A DNA stretch of 59,272 nt from Eremomyces bilateralis CBS 781.70 (GCF_010015585.1 NW_022985072.1:293869-353140), one strand, 5' to 3'; numbered from the stretch's first letter, positions 20,552 to 33,865 are shown. The notes: generated by a model from the sequence alone, not told the origin. Translations and numbers: made by a program.

Positions 20552-22217
20552 GAAACTAGACGTAGGGTTGCGGGACGCATTATGCTCAGGTCGTCTCGAA
20601 CCCCAGAATTCGGAATATTTCTACTGGTCAGGGGTGCATTCTGACGTAGCGTACATAGGACAAGTGTCAGAATGCCAATGATACGATAGCTGAGAGCTCT
20701 CTACGAAGAGACAGATTAATGTGCCTACCTATGTAAACCTGCCCGATACTTCCCCCCAGACACTAGGTCCTGCCCAGCGCCTGGGACATGATGGCTTGCA
20801 AACTGGGACGGTTTCATTTCAACATTGTGATGCGGCGTTATGAGATGGTCTCAAGGGCGCAGATTCGTTCCAGATACCCAGTCAGGAATCTCTGCTCCCT
20901 CCCGCCTATACGTAGCTACTCGCCGTCCGGTTGGATCGAAGGTTTCCCATCGGTCAGCACGGACTATATCGTCTGCCTAGACGGCTCCCAGAGTCGGCCA
21001 GAGAGGAGAGATCAGAGAACCAAACGATAATAAATAGATAGGCGAGCTCCTATCCTTGCGGGCCATGAGAGGGAAATATGCACGAGGACAAACATGATTA
21101 AGCTGGGGTAATTAGGGTCAGTGCGCAGCGGTAGAGGGCGGCTCCAATGATCAAAGTGCCTGGGGACTGAGGAACGGATATGGAGGATAGAGAGGATTTG
21201 GTAGATGGATGGAACAGGAAGGTCGAAAGTTGATGGATGCGGATCAAAAGCACGAGGCCCTAGCCTTGCTCCAAGCCACCAGCTCATCACCAAGACACCA
21301 AGCCGACGCTAGGCAAGACAAGATTAGCGGGGGACGCCACATACCTTTGAAGCACTTTAACGTTGGTAGCTATCTTTGCTGCAAATGCAAAGGTTCAGGC
21401 ATTTGGCATATCATTCAATATCAGTTCCGTACTCCTGTGAGTGAGAAAGGAATCGAGAGGCTTGCGATGCACTGCGATGATTCTGCGACACACTCCGACA
21501 CCTCATTGGCCGATTCAACCTCCGCGCTAGGATACGAATAAGCAGCAATGTCGATCGATCATCCTTCGACCTTTGAGGGATTGATCCTTATCAATCGGCT
21601 CTGATCTCACTCCCATTGGGTCTGCCTAGGCCCTAGAAAAATCTGGCCTCCACATATCACGGCTAACGGTTAACGCTCTTATCCACTTAGGCCAATGGAC
21701 AGTCCCAACCCTGAGATATCATTTCCCCAGGGTCGACACGCCGGCTAGTTCGGTCGAGATGCCCTGGTTTTTGGTAGTATTTCATCGTCGTAGCACCAAC
21801 GGCTGGGTCGCTTGTAGTACGTACGAGACCCTGGTGGACTTAGCGGAGACTACTGCTAGGATGGGAAGCTGCTAAGATTGGGTTTCCCGCTCGCACATTG
21901 CTGATATCGTGTGGTTGGCCAGTCATTTGCTTTTGCGTCTGCAGCCCTTCGAGGTGGACGGGAAGGGTGATGGAACGTTGGTGCGCATCTATCGGCGCGG
22001 TCCGATGAGACATACATATTGTGCTCGTGTCTCGCTGTCGCTCTTAAGCACCAAGATTTTCCGACTCCTTCACACATCCCAACGAGAGGGTCCGCTAGCG
22101 ATTGACGTTCCGGCCGGCAAGAATCGAGTGGATATAGGAAACGGTTCGAGCCTCGAGGACCTTGACAGGTTGTCTTTGTGCTTCTTCGATCGACATCTTC
22201 TTGTGTTCCGTTCCACA
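20552..22217. other. Intergenic, ~1.7 kb, includes transporter leader
   Basis: No gene is supported. The frame of the nucleoside transporter stays open upstream to about 21909, but the peptide there has no family character. I treat it as 5' leader rather than an N-terminal extension. Other frames are short and unrecognised. Confidence 0.6.
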
Positions 22218-24304
22218 ATGGCATCGGACGATCGTCACAATATGTCCCCTCAGCGGGGCGTATCCCCCAACCCCGACCCAGCTCTGGACTACGCCAACGA
22301 GCATATCCACCAACACCTGCATCACGACCCTCGTGCGGTGTCGAAAGATGAAAATGTGATGTATACCACAGGAACGACGGTGGACAAGTCGGCTATCCCC
22401 GACCCGAGCCCTCTGGAGCATGATTTGCACAAGCGACATCCTATCGAGCGGACTCTCGGCGAGAAAGCGGCGGCCGAAAAGAATGGCGGCGTGGCATATG
22501 ATGCCGAGAAGGGCGAATATGAAGGACAGGAGCCCGCTTCTGAGACCGAAGAAGAGCGGAAGAAGAGTTTATTTGCTCTGTATTATGCCAAGTACCGATT
22601 CGTCGCTCATATCGCTGTCTTCGTCGTGTTCACCGGGTAAGTCCATCCCACGACTTGCGATTCGAAGCTATTCAAACCCCAGTTAGAGAAGAAGTGCTTA
22701 CGAATGGCGATGTAGCTGGTGGATAGCAGGTCTCGTCCTTCACCGGAAGGATAAGAATTGGCTCATCCCCTTCCTTCTGTGGCTCGCCATCTCGCTCCGT
22801 CTGCTCTTCTTCTATATCCCCAGCACGATCATTTCGAAGCCGATGCACCTCATCTGGAACAACACGGGTGTCCGATTTGCGGATCTGATTCCAAAGAAAT
22901 TCCAGATCCCTCTCGGTGCGCTTTTGGTCATTGCCGTGATCCTTGTCGGTTCTTTCGCCTCTGAGGAAACCGAAGACAATACGCGAGAAAACAGGGCCGT
23001 CAGCTTGTTCGGTCTGGTTGTGATCATCTTCGGTCTCTGGCTCACCAGCCGAAATCGAAAGGCCATCAAATGGCACACCGTGATCGTGGGTATGCTGATG
23101 CAGTTCATCATCGCCCTATTCGTCCTCCGAACTCAGGCCGGTTACGATATCTTCGATTTCATCTCCACCTTGGCTCGCGAGCTCCTTGGATTTGCCGAAA
23201 AAGGTGTCGAATTCTTGACAGACGATACTGTCCCTCCGTTGCACTGGTTCATCAGCGGTGTGCTTCCTGCTATCATCTTCTTCGTCTCGATTGTACAGGT
23301 CCTCTACTACCTCGGTATTCTGCAGTGGTTCATCGGTAAATTTGCCGTGTTCTTCTTTTGGAGTATGCGCGTCTCTGGAGCCGAAGCCGTCGTTGCGGCC
23401 GCCTCCCCCTTCATCGGACAGGGTGAATCCGCCATGTTGGTAAAGCCGTTCGTTGCGCACATGACGGTGGCAGAAATCCATCAAATCATGACGTCTGGTT
23501 TCGCCACGATTGCTGGTTCCGTGCTCGTCGCATATATTTCGATGGGTGTCTCCCCTCAGGCCTTGATCTCCAGCTGCGTCATGTCGATTCCGGCATCGCT
23601 AGCCACCTCGAAGCTACGATATCCGGAAGAGGAGGAGTCCTTGACCGCTGGGCGGGTAGTTATTCCCGACGACGACGAGCACAAAGCTGCGAACGTCCTT
23701 CACTCGTTTGCCAACGGTGCTTGGCTAGGTTTGAAGATCGCAGGCATGATTCTGTGCACGATTCTTTGCATCATTGCCCTCATTGGCTTGATCGATGGTC
23801 TCTTAACCTGGTGGGGCCGTTATTTGAGCATCCACGACCCAGACCTGACTCTGGAACTCATCCTCGGATACCTTTGCTATCCGGTTGCTTTCCTGATGGG
23901 CGTCCCGCGAGGTGATTTACTCCGAGTCGGGGAACTGGTCGGTGTCAAGATCGTCGCTGTAAGTATTCCCGTCCTATGCCAGCATTGCGTCAGTCCAGAT
24001 ATTTACATCGTGACAGAACGAGTTCGTCGCCTACGCCCGCCTCGTCGACCCCGAGAAATACCCGCAATATGCTGCGATGGCCGTCCGCTCTAAACTCATT
24101 GCGACATACGCTCTGTGCGGATTCGGTAACATCGGGTCTTTGGGTATTCAGATCGGTGTGCTCTCTCAAATCTCCCCTAGCCGAAGCGGTGATGTCAGCC
24201 GAGTTGCGGTCAGCTCGCTCATCACTGGTGTTCTCAGCACTCTGAGCTCCGCAACCATCGCTGGGCTTCTCATTACAGACCAAGGGAAGTTCATCAGTGT
24301 CTAG
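22218..24304 (+). CDS. Concentrative nucleoside transporter (CNT family)
   Basis: Three exons (22218-22636, 22716-23958, 24017-24304) give 649 aa. Introns are 79 and 58 nt, with phases agreeing. The first ~125 residues are a hydrophilic cytoplasmic tail. Ten or more hydrophobic spans follow. CNT hallmarks are clear: GQGESAMLVKPF for the substrate/Na+ site, SGFATIAGSVLVAYISMGV, FLMGVP, and after the last intron NEFVAYARL and CGFGNIGSLGIQIG. CNT proteins import purine and pyrimidine nucleosides with H+ or Na+ at the plasma membrane. The urea-transporter gene lies downstream in the same orientation, about 2.1 kb away. Confidence 0.95.
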
Positions 24305-26444
24305 GTCTTGTGACCACCGGTGGCTCGTTCAGTAATGTATTGGTAGCTTGAGTAGCAAATGAACGATCCTTCTTTTCATCTCATTCGAGCATAAAACGCG
24401 TTGAATGAATGAAATAATAGCACCGCAGGGCAACCTGTGAATTGGAATCTTGAGAGACAAACGAAGAAGACGAAAACATTGAACAGGAGATAAAAGGTTG
24501 AGGTCGTCTCGGTGTCCCAAAACGGCATCGCGGTCACCCCAATCCAAGCAAAACACGAATCACGCCTTTCTACTTTCGACTGGTGCGATGCTCGAATAAT
24601 GCTAGCTCCATTACTAAGCCAATCATGTTCCTCCTTTTATTTGGTGACCTCGTATTCCGTATTTGTAATCACAATATATTAATAGATATTGTCTATGGAT
24701 CATACTGGTCTCAGACCTGGTTGAATATTCTTTTCGCGAGAGTTGATTGTAAATGATAGAAAATGTATCATCCAAATCACTGGCTCGACTAAGTACCAGT
24801 TGTTTGTAATTTCTCAGTTGTTTCATTCCATGGTCCATCGCGTCGCAGCTGAAGGTGTGTATCAGGGGCTACATATATGTATGGACGCGCCTCCTAAACA
24901 GCAATATAACAAAAGAAATGCCAGCCTGGACCCAGCTTGACATCTAGACGGCTTATGGGAGAGCCCAATGCTCCCCCAAAGAACATCCCAAAATTTCGAA
25001 AAGGCAGAGAAAGTGACAACGACCATAATTTAGTACTGCTCGAAAGGCCATGAAACCAAAAAAGTCCTACCAGGACGATTGAGTGAGCGTGAAAGGCAGA
25101 AACAAACCAAAGGACAACACTCTCCGAACTCGCCCGACACTGCGCTTTTGATGTGGCGCACGAGCGAGCTGCACTGTTATCAGGATGGGAATCATATACC
25201 TAATATGTTCATTTCATCAGCCATGCTTCAGAGTTCAGAGACAAGAGTTGAGAAATAGCGAATGTCAGGGGGTGTTTTCTAGCACGAATCCTTTGCTCAG
25301 TTCCGTAATGAACTCACATGCATTGTGAGTGTGAGAACCCTGCTTGCTTCGAGATACCTTCAACATGAATCTCTTAGGAATAAGGACTCAGGAGGTGCGA
25401 AGTCGCAGCCCGCAGGGGTTGTCCAGCTCCGAACCCCATCGGATAGCGGCGTAGGTGGTGAACGACAAGTCATGGCCCTCATGGGAGTCATGGGTTGCCT
25501 GCTCTTGGCGCCAGCCACAAAGTGTTAATTTTGTCTTTTGACTAAACTCTGTTGACAATCTCTCATGAGCTTATCTCAAAGTCAATCTCTTTCCCACTCT
25601 CTGAATTACAGCCAAGGATACAGGTAAGCGTGTTTCTCCGGCATCTGCCATGCCCTGAACTTGCGTCGATCGATCAGCGATCCAATGAGTGGCTCTCCAG
25701 CTTGAGTCTTGGATCCTTATCAGCTCGTATGCACGATACCCTTGCTTCAGTCATGCACAATCCCGTGGAGCGCGCCTCAATATCTCGATGCGAAGATGGT
25801 ATCCGGCATGTCGCGTGCAAATAGCCTCCTCGCCTGGATCGCACCTGGGTCTTCCTTTCGGCGGGCAGCCAACATCCCACGAGGGCTCTGTTGATATCTC
25901 AAGCCAAGAACACGCCCTAGTGTCAGATTTGATATAGCGACGCCACTGATTAACCCTCCGAATGGGAATCAACGATTCAGAAGAAGTAAAACTGGATCTG
26001 TGCTAAAATCGTTACGGATTATCCAAATCGTAGTGTCCGAATCACTTCATTGGCTCTGTGGAACCCGGATCTCGAGGCCTTGGACCCTCGAATATGCGAG
26101 TTTCGCGAGTTTGGGTCTTGGATTCGCAGCCTATCTTTTTACGGAATCGAAACAGTGACGCCATGGGGACTGTAACCCGGGGAGCAGTCTGATATTCATG
26201 GGGGACAAAGAGAAAGAGCATGGAGTTGGCCGATCACCATGCCATCACGCTGCAAGCGCGTGGAGTTTATAAGTAACGCGGCGCCCGGTGGGTCACGGTT
26301 TGTTTGTTGTCGGAATCTTGAAATATTGCTATCCCGTCTATACTGAACGGTGTGTAACTCGTGAGACTTTTGGACTTCGAAGTCCCTTTCTGCTTCCTTA
26401 TCCACACGGTCACTCGGGTCATCATCGAATTACCTGGTACCAGC
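24305..26444. other. Intergenic, ~2.1 kb
   Basis: It holds the 3' region of the nucleoside transporter and the promoter of the urea transporter. No gene, repeat or RNA was recognised. A CTTATC (inverse GATAAG) at about 26396 is the form bound by AreA-type GATA factors, but a single copy is weak evidence. Confidence 0.55.
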
Positions 26445-29248
26445 ATGGCGGAACCGCCTCTCAGTCAGGGCGTCGGATATGGCGTTGTCATTGGGCTGGG
26501 ATTCCTGTTTGCGTAAGTGGCGCCATCCGTTGCAATTGGAAGTCAGCATATCCCATTACTGTACTACCCGGTTTTCTTTTCGCGAGACCCCGAGGGCCTC
26601 TATCAAGTCTCTGTCTCTACGTCCGTTTTTAGACCTGTTAAGCGTGTGGACGAAGGAAGACTTGGGAGGGCCGAAGGCCATCGCGAAAGGATCACAGCTC
26701 GATGATCTAGACTCATGTTAAATCAAAGCTCTTGGAAAGTGTTGGGGTATAAAATGCATATTCCGGCTCTGAAATACCCACTTGGATCCATATTGTTACA
26801 GTGTTTTGCGCCAAAGAGCATTTGACTAATTGGATATTAGTTTTGGTATGATTTTGACCACCTTCGTCCTCAAGCGTTACAACTATGAGCTCCAAACCTC
26901 CGAAATGTTCAGCACGGCCGGTCGAACGGTGAAGTCTGGACTTGTTGCCTCAGCTGTCGTTTCCTCCTGGACCTGGGCAGCGACCCTGCTTCAGTCATCC
27001 GGTGTCGCATACAAATAGTAGGCACGCAAGCAACAAAGAGACCAAGGAAATGTGCTGACAAGCTCTAGTGGCGTCTCCGGGCCCTTCTGGTATGCCAGTG
27101 GCGCAACTGTCCAAATCATCCTGTTCGCGACCCTGGCTATCGAACTGAAGCGCCGCGCTCCCAACGCACATACCTTCCTTGAAGTCATCAGGGCACGTTA
27201 TGGAAAGGTCACCCACTTTGTCTATATCACGTTTGGTCTCATGACAAATATCCTGGTGACTTCCATGCTGCTGACAGGAGGTTCCGCAGTCGTGACATCG
27301 CTCACCGGTGTCCCAACTGCGGCGGCTTGCTTCCTACTCCCGATCGGCGTTGTGCTCTATACCATGTTCGGTGGAATTAAAGCGACGTTCTTGACTGATT
27401 ATGCGCACACGGTCGTGATTCTCGTAATGTGAGTGGAGAAGGAGTTGCTTTAACACAGCCCTAACCCCTGACCTGAAACCTTCTCACCTATCTCTCGCCC
27501 AACGCTGTTTCTATCGAACGAATTACCAGCTAACGGAACATCCTAGCATCATGACCTTTGCCTTCACTACGTATGCTACTAGTGATGTACTCGGAAGCCC
27601 TGGTAAAGTATGGGAGATTCTAGTCGAGAAGGGCAAGGAGTTTCCCGTTGAAGGCAATGAGGGAGGCTCTTATCTGACCATGCGATCGCGCGAAGGAGCC
27701 ATCTTCTTCGTCATCAATATCGTAGGTAACTTTGGTGAGTGCAATGTTCCCTGTTCTTGAAATTTGTCGTACATCCCGGATTCCCTTTTCAGTCTCTTCA
27801 GTGCTCCCCTGGCCATATTGATGCGTCGATGAACTTTAGCAATTGCGCCTCTCTAGAACTATCGCTAACTAGGTTGTGCAGGCACTGTGTTCATGGATAA
27901 TGGATATTACAACAAGGCTATTGCTGCCCATCCAGTCCATGCCCTTCCAGGCTACGTCCTTGGGGGTCTCTCTTGGGTATATATTCCTCCCAAACTCGAG
28001 CAGACAATCAACTAACTCCAAAAGTTTGCCATCCCATGGTTGGCCGCTACGACGATGGGACTGGCAGCCTTGGCGCTCGAAGGCCACTCCTCCTTCCCTA
28101 CCTATCCCGACCGTCTCCCCGCCGCCGACGTGAACGCCGGTCTCGTGCTTCCGAGCGCCGCTGTTGCACTGCTTGGCAAGGGAGGTGCTGCCGCTACTCT
28201 GCTGCTGATCTTCATGGCGGTTACGTCGGCCATGTCGGCGGAGTTGATCGCCGTGTCGTCCATTGCGACCTACGACATCTATCAGACCTACATTAACCCG
28301 GCCGCCTCGGGCAAGCGCCTTATTTACTCGGCGCACATGTGTGTTGTCGCCTATGCGTTCCTCATGGCGGCGTTCTCTACTGGCCTGTACTATGCTGGTA
28401 TCTCCATGGGTATGTCACTAAGTGGAACTGGCAGATCTTTCCATACATTGAATTCATCCTAGAATCACTAGCTAATCTTCCGATCCACAGGCTACCTCTA
28501 CCTGCTCATGGGCGTCATAATTGGAGCCGCCGTCCTCCCCGCCGCCCTCACACTCCTCTGGTCTCAACAAAACTGGTGGGCCGCCACCCTCGCCCCCCCA
28601 CTCGGCCTCGTCTGCGCCCTCATCGGCTGGCTTGTTCAAGCGAAGCAAGAATTCGGCACCCTCACCGTCGACTCCACCGGCGCCAACAATCCCATGCTGG
28701 TCGGCAACGTCGTCGCGCTCATCTCGCCCATGATCTTCATCCCCGTGCTGACCTACGCGCTCGGCACCCAGAAGTACGACTGGCAGAGCATGAAGGAGAT
28801 CCGGCGCGCCGACGACCACGACCTGGCGGATGCCGCGCACATCGACCTTGAGCTGATCCCTGGCGGGCGGAGGGAATCCATCGCGAAGACCGAAGAAGAG
28901 CAGGTGAAGCTGGCGAAGGCGGCGAAGTTCGCGCGCATCCTCACCGTGACGTTGACGCTGTCCATGCTCGTGCTGTGGCCGATGCCGATGTACGGCTCGG
29001 GCTACATTTTCAGCAAGAAGTTCTTCACCGGCTGGGTGGTCGTCGGTATGATCTGGATCTTCTTTAGCACCGTGTGCGTCGGGCTCTACCCTCTCTATGA
29101 GGGCCGCGGCACCATGGCTCGGACGGCGAAAGCGGTGTATTTGGATCTGACGGGGAAGAAGAAGCCGACGCCAGTGCATGGACAGGTGGTGGAGGAGACG
29201 GGCACGAGTACGCCGACAGAGAAGGTTGCCCCTGAGAAGACGGGGTGA
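26445..29248 (+). CDS. Urea/polyamine active transporter, sodium:solute symporter family (DUR3-like)
   Basis: Seven exons (26445-26512, 26841-27017, 27069-27428, 27547-27734, 27882-27976, 28025-28409, 28491-29248) give 676 aa, the normal DUR3 length. The start [20 protein letters not shown] is typical. DUR3-type features follow: [76 protein letters not shown] and [20 protein letters not shown]. About 15 TM spans are expected. The protein imports urea with H+ at the plasma membrane under nitrogen limitation. Intron 1 is 328 nt, far longer than the others here (48-147 nt). Confidence 0.96.
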
Positions 29249-29605
29249 TGCGTTCTGAACGACCATATACCTGACTGCACTTGGGGGTTTGTTTGTGAAG
29301 TTTCGCAATATACCAGAGACTATCTTGACAGTGCCTTAGCTTATTCCAATCTAAGAGACATTTTTGCACATCGTTGGCAAATGATTTGTTATGGAAATCG
29401 CAAGCGTCGATGACTATCGGGATCGTTCGTATTCGTTCTAGACTCATGGCAGGCAATGATGAATGGAGTTCGTAATTGCCATGATTTATTGATTTTATCA
29501 TCCGGTTCGTTATAGATGACCATCATAATGAAGTTTTCGTTAATACCTGAGTGAAGGGACACACAGCAACCAGTAGGTTTTCTTCGTTCATCACACCTTC
29601 GCGAT

Positions 29606-30739
29606 CTACGACGTCTTGAGCGGGCTAATTTCCAAAACCGCCTTCCCAAAGTTCTTCCCCTGCAGCATCCCCACGAACCCCTCCGCCGCCCCGTCGATGC
29701 CCTCAGTCGTAGACATCTGCGCCTTGAAGCTCCCGTCTGCGATCCACTTGCTCACATTTTCGCGATGCTCCTTCGCATACACGGGACCCATGTTGTCGTC
29801 GCCGACGATGAATCCGCGGAACGTGATGCGCCTGGCGACGATCAGCATGAGGTTGCGGATGGGGTAGGCCGGGGTGGGGTTCTCGGCAGTGGGGAGCAGG
29901 TTGTATTGGCTGATCATGCCACAGGCAACTAGAGCCGTTGTTAGCGGAAGATATTAGAAATGGGGGCCAATGAAATGGTTCGTACCGATTCTCCCAAAGG
30001 CTTTCATCGCATCGATTGCTGCTTCGAGCTGCTCGCCGCCGACATTCTCGTAGTAAATGTCTATGCCGTCCGGCGCAAGTCGCGCAAGCGCTGCTGCAGG
30101 CTTCTCCTTCTTATAATTGAATCCCGAATCGAATCCTAGATCCTTGAGGATGAAGTCAAGCTTCTTGTCATCACCAACGCTCCCAATGACCTTAAGTCCC
30201 TCATGCTTGGCCAATTGCCCGACCAGCTGCCCCACCGCTCCCGACGCCGCCGAGATGAAGATCGTCTCCCCCTTCTTCGGCTTCCCGATGTCGTAGAAGG
30301 ATGAATAGGCGGTCAACCCAGGCATTCCCAGCGCGCCAATGAAAACCTTCGGGTCGAGCTTATACGGATTGTCTAGTACGTGCGCCCGCTCTGTGACCTC
30401 CTTATCCAGATACCCATATTCGGCCGTCGGGCAGCTGTCCGTGCTCACAATGACATCCCCCGCCTTGAAGTTCGGGTTGTCGCTCTTCAGCACGGTGCTG
30501 ATTCCGCGGTTGGTGATGGGCTCGTTCAGCTTGAATGGTGCGGAGTAGCTTTTGATATCGGGGGCTCGCATGCGCCCGCGCTGGTACGGGTCGAAGGAGA
30601 GGTAGTGGTTCTTGACCGAGAGGCCACCGGCCGGTGGGGTGTCGGGGTTGAACTCGCGGGATTCAACGACCAGATCCTGGCCTGGGACAGGGTAGCCCTG
30701 CGGGACCTGCTTGAAGATGAGACCTTTGTTGGCGACCAT
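29606..30739 (-). CDS. Zinc-free MDR-family NADP(H)-dependent oxidoreductase (PTGR/LTB4DH-like)
   Basis: Two exons (30739-29986, 29928-29606) give 358 aa. The 57 nt intron joins AGA ATC G to TTGCC. The N-terminal GroES-like part contains YLSFDPYQRGRM, a signature of the leukotriene B4 dehydrogenase/prostaglandin reductase branch. The cofactor fold shows GMPGLTAYSSFYDIGKPKKG, the glycine motif AASGAVGQLVGQLAK and YYENVGG. No catalytic-zinc Cys/His set is present. The enzyme should reduce alpha,beta-unsaturated carbonyls with NADPH in the cytosol; the natural substrate is unknown. It is convergent with the urea transporter (357 bp between stops). Confidence 0.93.
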
Positions 30740-31608
30740 GGTGGAGGTTTGAGGAGTTTGAGGAGTTGAAAATGTTCAATTGGAATCTAGAAGTATCAAT
30801 TCCCAGTTCTTAACTAAGATAACCACGATGTTCGATATTTAATGGGGGTGATAGCCTATGGTAAGCCGGGGAATGCAAGGAGGTCGGTCGTGCAGAGTAT
30901 ATATAGGTGTCTTAGATGGGCAGGAGGCGACTATAGAAGTTACGGTAGCACAGAGGAAGTCCCTCTATTACAAATCAAGCACCATACGACCGGTTACGAA
31001 AGAATTGCGAGATTTGAACCCTCCTTCTGGCTAAGAGGGTCTCGATAGATTGCCTCGGTAGGATAGACCAATGCTTTCCACGTCCACATCTCGGGCACAC
31101 TTCTCTTTTCGACCAGCTCCTCACAGCTTGAGCTGCTGGTGGTGGATTTCATCGGGTCCATTGCTCATTGTCCGGGCTATCCCCGAGTCCGATTTGTGAG
31201 TGGAACGCCTAGGACACGATTGGAAAGTTCTTAGCCCGAATAAGGCGATATAAAATGGACTGTTCAGCGTCAGATTGAGAAGCTGAAGACGAAATGGGGG
31301 GTATGACGTTCGTGGGGTGTGTGCTCAGGCTCAAATTGATGCCTTATATGCCTGTCCAGGTCAGCTGCAGTGTGCCAGCCAATCCGTTCCACTGCGGACA
31401 TTATTCGTTACGGACATTATCTTTGACCACATGCAGCACCATACATCAAAACTCCGTACAGATTACAGACACAGACGGTATTAAATATTAATCAGGTTAT
31501 TGTTAATATTAATGCCGATATATCCACCTTCTTAGGGAACCAATTATCAATCAACGATTTCTCCGCCGATCAAACCCCTCTCCATATGCTTACCAATCGA
31601 CCATCACA
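30740..31608. other. Divergent promoter region, 869 bp
   Basis: This lies between the MDR reductase (minus) and the Maf gene (plus). Around 31398-31425 a CGGACATTAT motif is repeated directly 16 bp apart. An AT-rich stretch with two TATTAAT-type motifs lies at 31480-31515. No gene is seen. Confidence 0.55.
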
Positions 31609-32475
31609 ATGTCCAACCCCATAGCGAAAGATCCACCACCACCCTATGTCTCGACAACCCCGACCATCCCCCCACCACGTCCTCATGGAGTTGCCCGTCC
31701 TCCCTTCCCCCTCGAGCTCCCCTCTATCGCCGCCCTCAAATCCCAGCGCGTCATCCTCGCCAGCGCCTCCCCCCGACGCAAGCAGATCCTCTCGCAACTC
31801 TTCCCCAAAGTCGAGATCATCCCGTCAACCTTCGCCGAGGACCTCCCCAAGTCGCTCGGCGGCTTCGACTACGTGCTGCAGACGGCCGTCGCCAAATGCC
31901 GCGAGGTGTACGGGCGGGAGATCGACAACGTGGAGGCGGAGCGGGAACGGGGGGAGGTCGGGGTGGTGATCGCGGCAGATACGATCGTGATGAGCGCGGC
32001 GGGGCAGATTTTGGAGAAACCGAGGAGCGAGGCGCAGCATGTGGCGGTGTTGAAGAGTTTACGGGATGAGTCGAGGATAGGCTCGGAGATGAATCCTGGC
32101 GCGGGGATTGCGGTGGGAGGGGCTGGTGCTGGATGGCATAAGGTCTATACGGCGCTGGCGATCATGAGGCCCATGACGACGGCGATGGATCCTGGATATG
32201 TGCTGACGACACATGTTGAGGAGACGTCCGTTAAGTTCGACCCGGATATCACGGATGACCTGATTGTGGCCTACGTCAAGACCCGGGAAGGCGCGGACAA
32301 GGCGGGTGGGTACGGGATGCAAGGGCTTGGAAGTCTTCTCGTGGAACGGATCGAAGGGTCTTGGGACAATGTTGTCGGCATGCCGCTCCGAGCGACATTG
32401 GTCTTGATCGAAAAGATCCTGGTCGATGAACAGGAAGAACTTGATGAAGCACGGGAACTCGAGGAAGAGTACTGA
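31609..32475 (+). CDS. Maf/Ham1-type nucleotide pyrophosphatase
   Basis: A single exon encodes 288 aa. After a Pro-rich leader of ~40 residues, the Maf fold starts with RVILASASPRRKQIL. It continues with IIPSTFAEDLPK, VVIAADTIVMSAAGQILEKP (the catalytic Asp lies in ADTIV), ETSVKFDPDITDDLIVAYVK and GGYGMQGLGSLLVERIEGSW. Maf proteins hydrolyse non-canonical or excess NTPs (dTTP, UTP or modified bases) to monophosphates, acting as house-cleaning enzymes in the cytosol. The final ~20 residues are acidic (EEQEELDEARELEEE), which is an extra tail. Confidence 0.94.
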   Translation: MSNPIAKDPPPPYVSTTPTIPPPRPHGVARPPFPLELPSIAALKSQRVILASASPRRKQILSQLFPKVEIIPSTFAEDLPKSLGGFDYVLQTAVAKCREVYGREIDNVEAERERGEVGVVIAADTIVMSAAGQILEKPRSEAQHVAVLKSLRDESRIGSEMNPGAGIAVGGAGAGWHKVYTALAIMRPMTTAMDPGYVLTTHVEETSVKFDPDITDDLIVAYVKTREGADKAGGYGMQGLGSLLVERIEGSWDNVVGMPLRATLVLIEKILVDEQEELDEARELEEEY

Positions 32476-33865
32476 GGAGATTAGCTACGATGCTCTTCAA
32501 CTCTCGTCCGCTCGCCGTGAGCGTGCCGGACATGACCCTTTCTTCCCAACTATCTCGGTGGAATGAATTGGGAATATTAGTAAAAGGTCGTTTGGGCCTA
32601 GCGCCACTCTGAACGGGTGTGCCTAGGCTGCTGGGGTTCGTCAAGCGCTTCATATTCGTTCAGTGGACGCCTGTGGGGATATGGACTTGGAGTGTTCGAG
32701 AACCTCGCCTACAAGTGAAGGACTGGATTTGATCCAAAACCGTTTGATTTTTTCCCTCTGATCTGGTTCATCAATAGTGAAACCAGAAGTTCGGTCGCGT
32801 TCTGAGCCCTGCCAGTTCCAACCTGTTGCCTGCAGCTTGTCGACCTCAAACTTGAGGAACTCGTACACTTACATGTCCGAGTATATCGGTACCTTAAACA
32901 CCAATTAAGCCCGATGCAAACAAGCTTCCCGAATCTATTGCAAGTACTACGTACTTCCATTTTCCTCCAATGCCAGGAGTCGAGGGGATTTCTCCTCACC
33001 TTAATGGACCATTGTTCCTAAGGTGGCAGGGTTACACCCAACGATTGGCTGAGCGCAGCGCATTCAGGGGTATACGACCCCCTTGCACCGAACATCAAGT
33101 GTATCACATCAAATGTACGGAGTATCATCTTCCCATCGCCAACTCCCTTGTCCCTCACCATTGCACGAACTATCCCCTCCTGCATCTCCTTTGTTTCATC
33201 TGCTCCTCCGCCCGAACTGAGGTCGCGCATCAGGCGCTATGGCTTCATCCTTATGTTGCCCATCTGCTACGCATCCCTGGCATGCGCTTCAGCGCTGCAG
33301 CCAAACTCGCAATATGTCCCATCGTACCACACTACCGCTCTCTTGATGCGACAGAACCGACTGTAGATCGAGTCTTGCTTTTTGCAGGCACAACTACCGA
33401 CAGACATATCCTGGGGACCTGGCTGTCGTGTAAGAGGGAGGAGAGTATCCTGCTCGTAGCCATTCGGTTCTTGTGTTCGTGAACCCGTTCGTATCTGCGA
33501 GCTCCCTTCATTGAAAGAGCAGCTGTCGTCCAACCAGCCGGTGGGGAGCGGGTGACTTTGAACAGGATTCAGTCATTCTTTCCGGGCGACTGCTGCAAGG
33601 CGAACACGTTGGTGGACCACGTTGCCAACCGGTTGTTGTCTTGCCCATGGCCAACATTGACAATATCTGGCAGAGTTTGCAACACAATAACCCGCGGGCG
33701 TGCAGGACACGAGGCTTTTTGTCAACACGCGCGTCTTGCAGGTCAACACCGAGTTTGACTTTATCACAACGCGTCTGAAAGGGCCTTGAAAGAGTTGGAT
33801 ACTTCGAAAGAAGATTCGACGGCAGGACAATCTTTCCTCTCCACATCAGCGACGACGCGATCATC
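32476..33865. other. Intergenic, ~1.4 kb
   Basis: Overlapping open frames on both strands (for example 170 codons at 32970-33482) have no recognisable sequence family and no start/splice support. Two TACGGAG-like motifs are present near 33116. Nothing further can be supported. Confidence 0.5.

Noticed and set aside
21909-22217. In-frame upstream extension of the nucleoside transporter (about 103 codons)
   Set aside because: The peptide lacks family character, and the ATG at 22218 gives a normal CNT length, so it is probably 5' leader.
30990-31060. Antisense tRNA-like stretch (GAGATTTGAACCCTCC)
   Set aside because: A B-box-like motif and a CCCTC/GAGGG hairpin are present, but no cloverleaf can be drawn and the box spacing is wrong.
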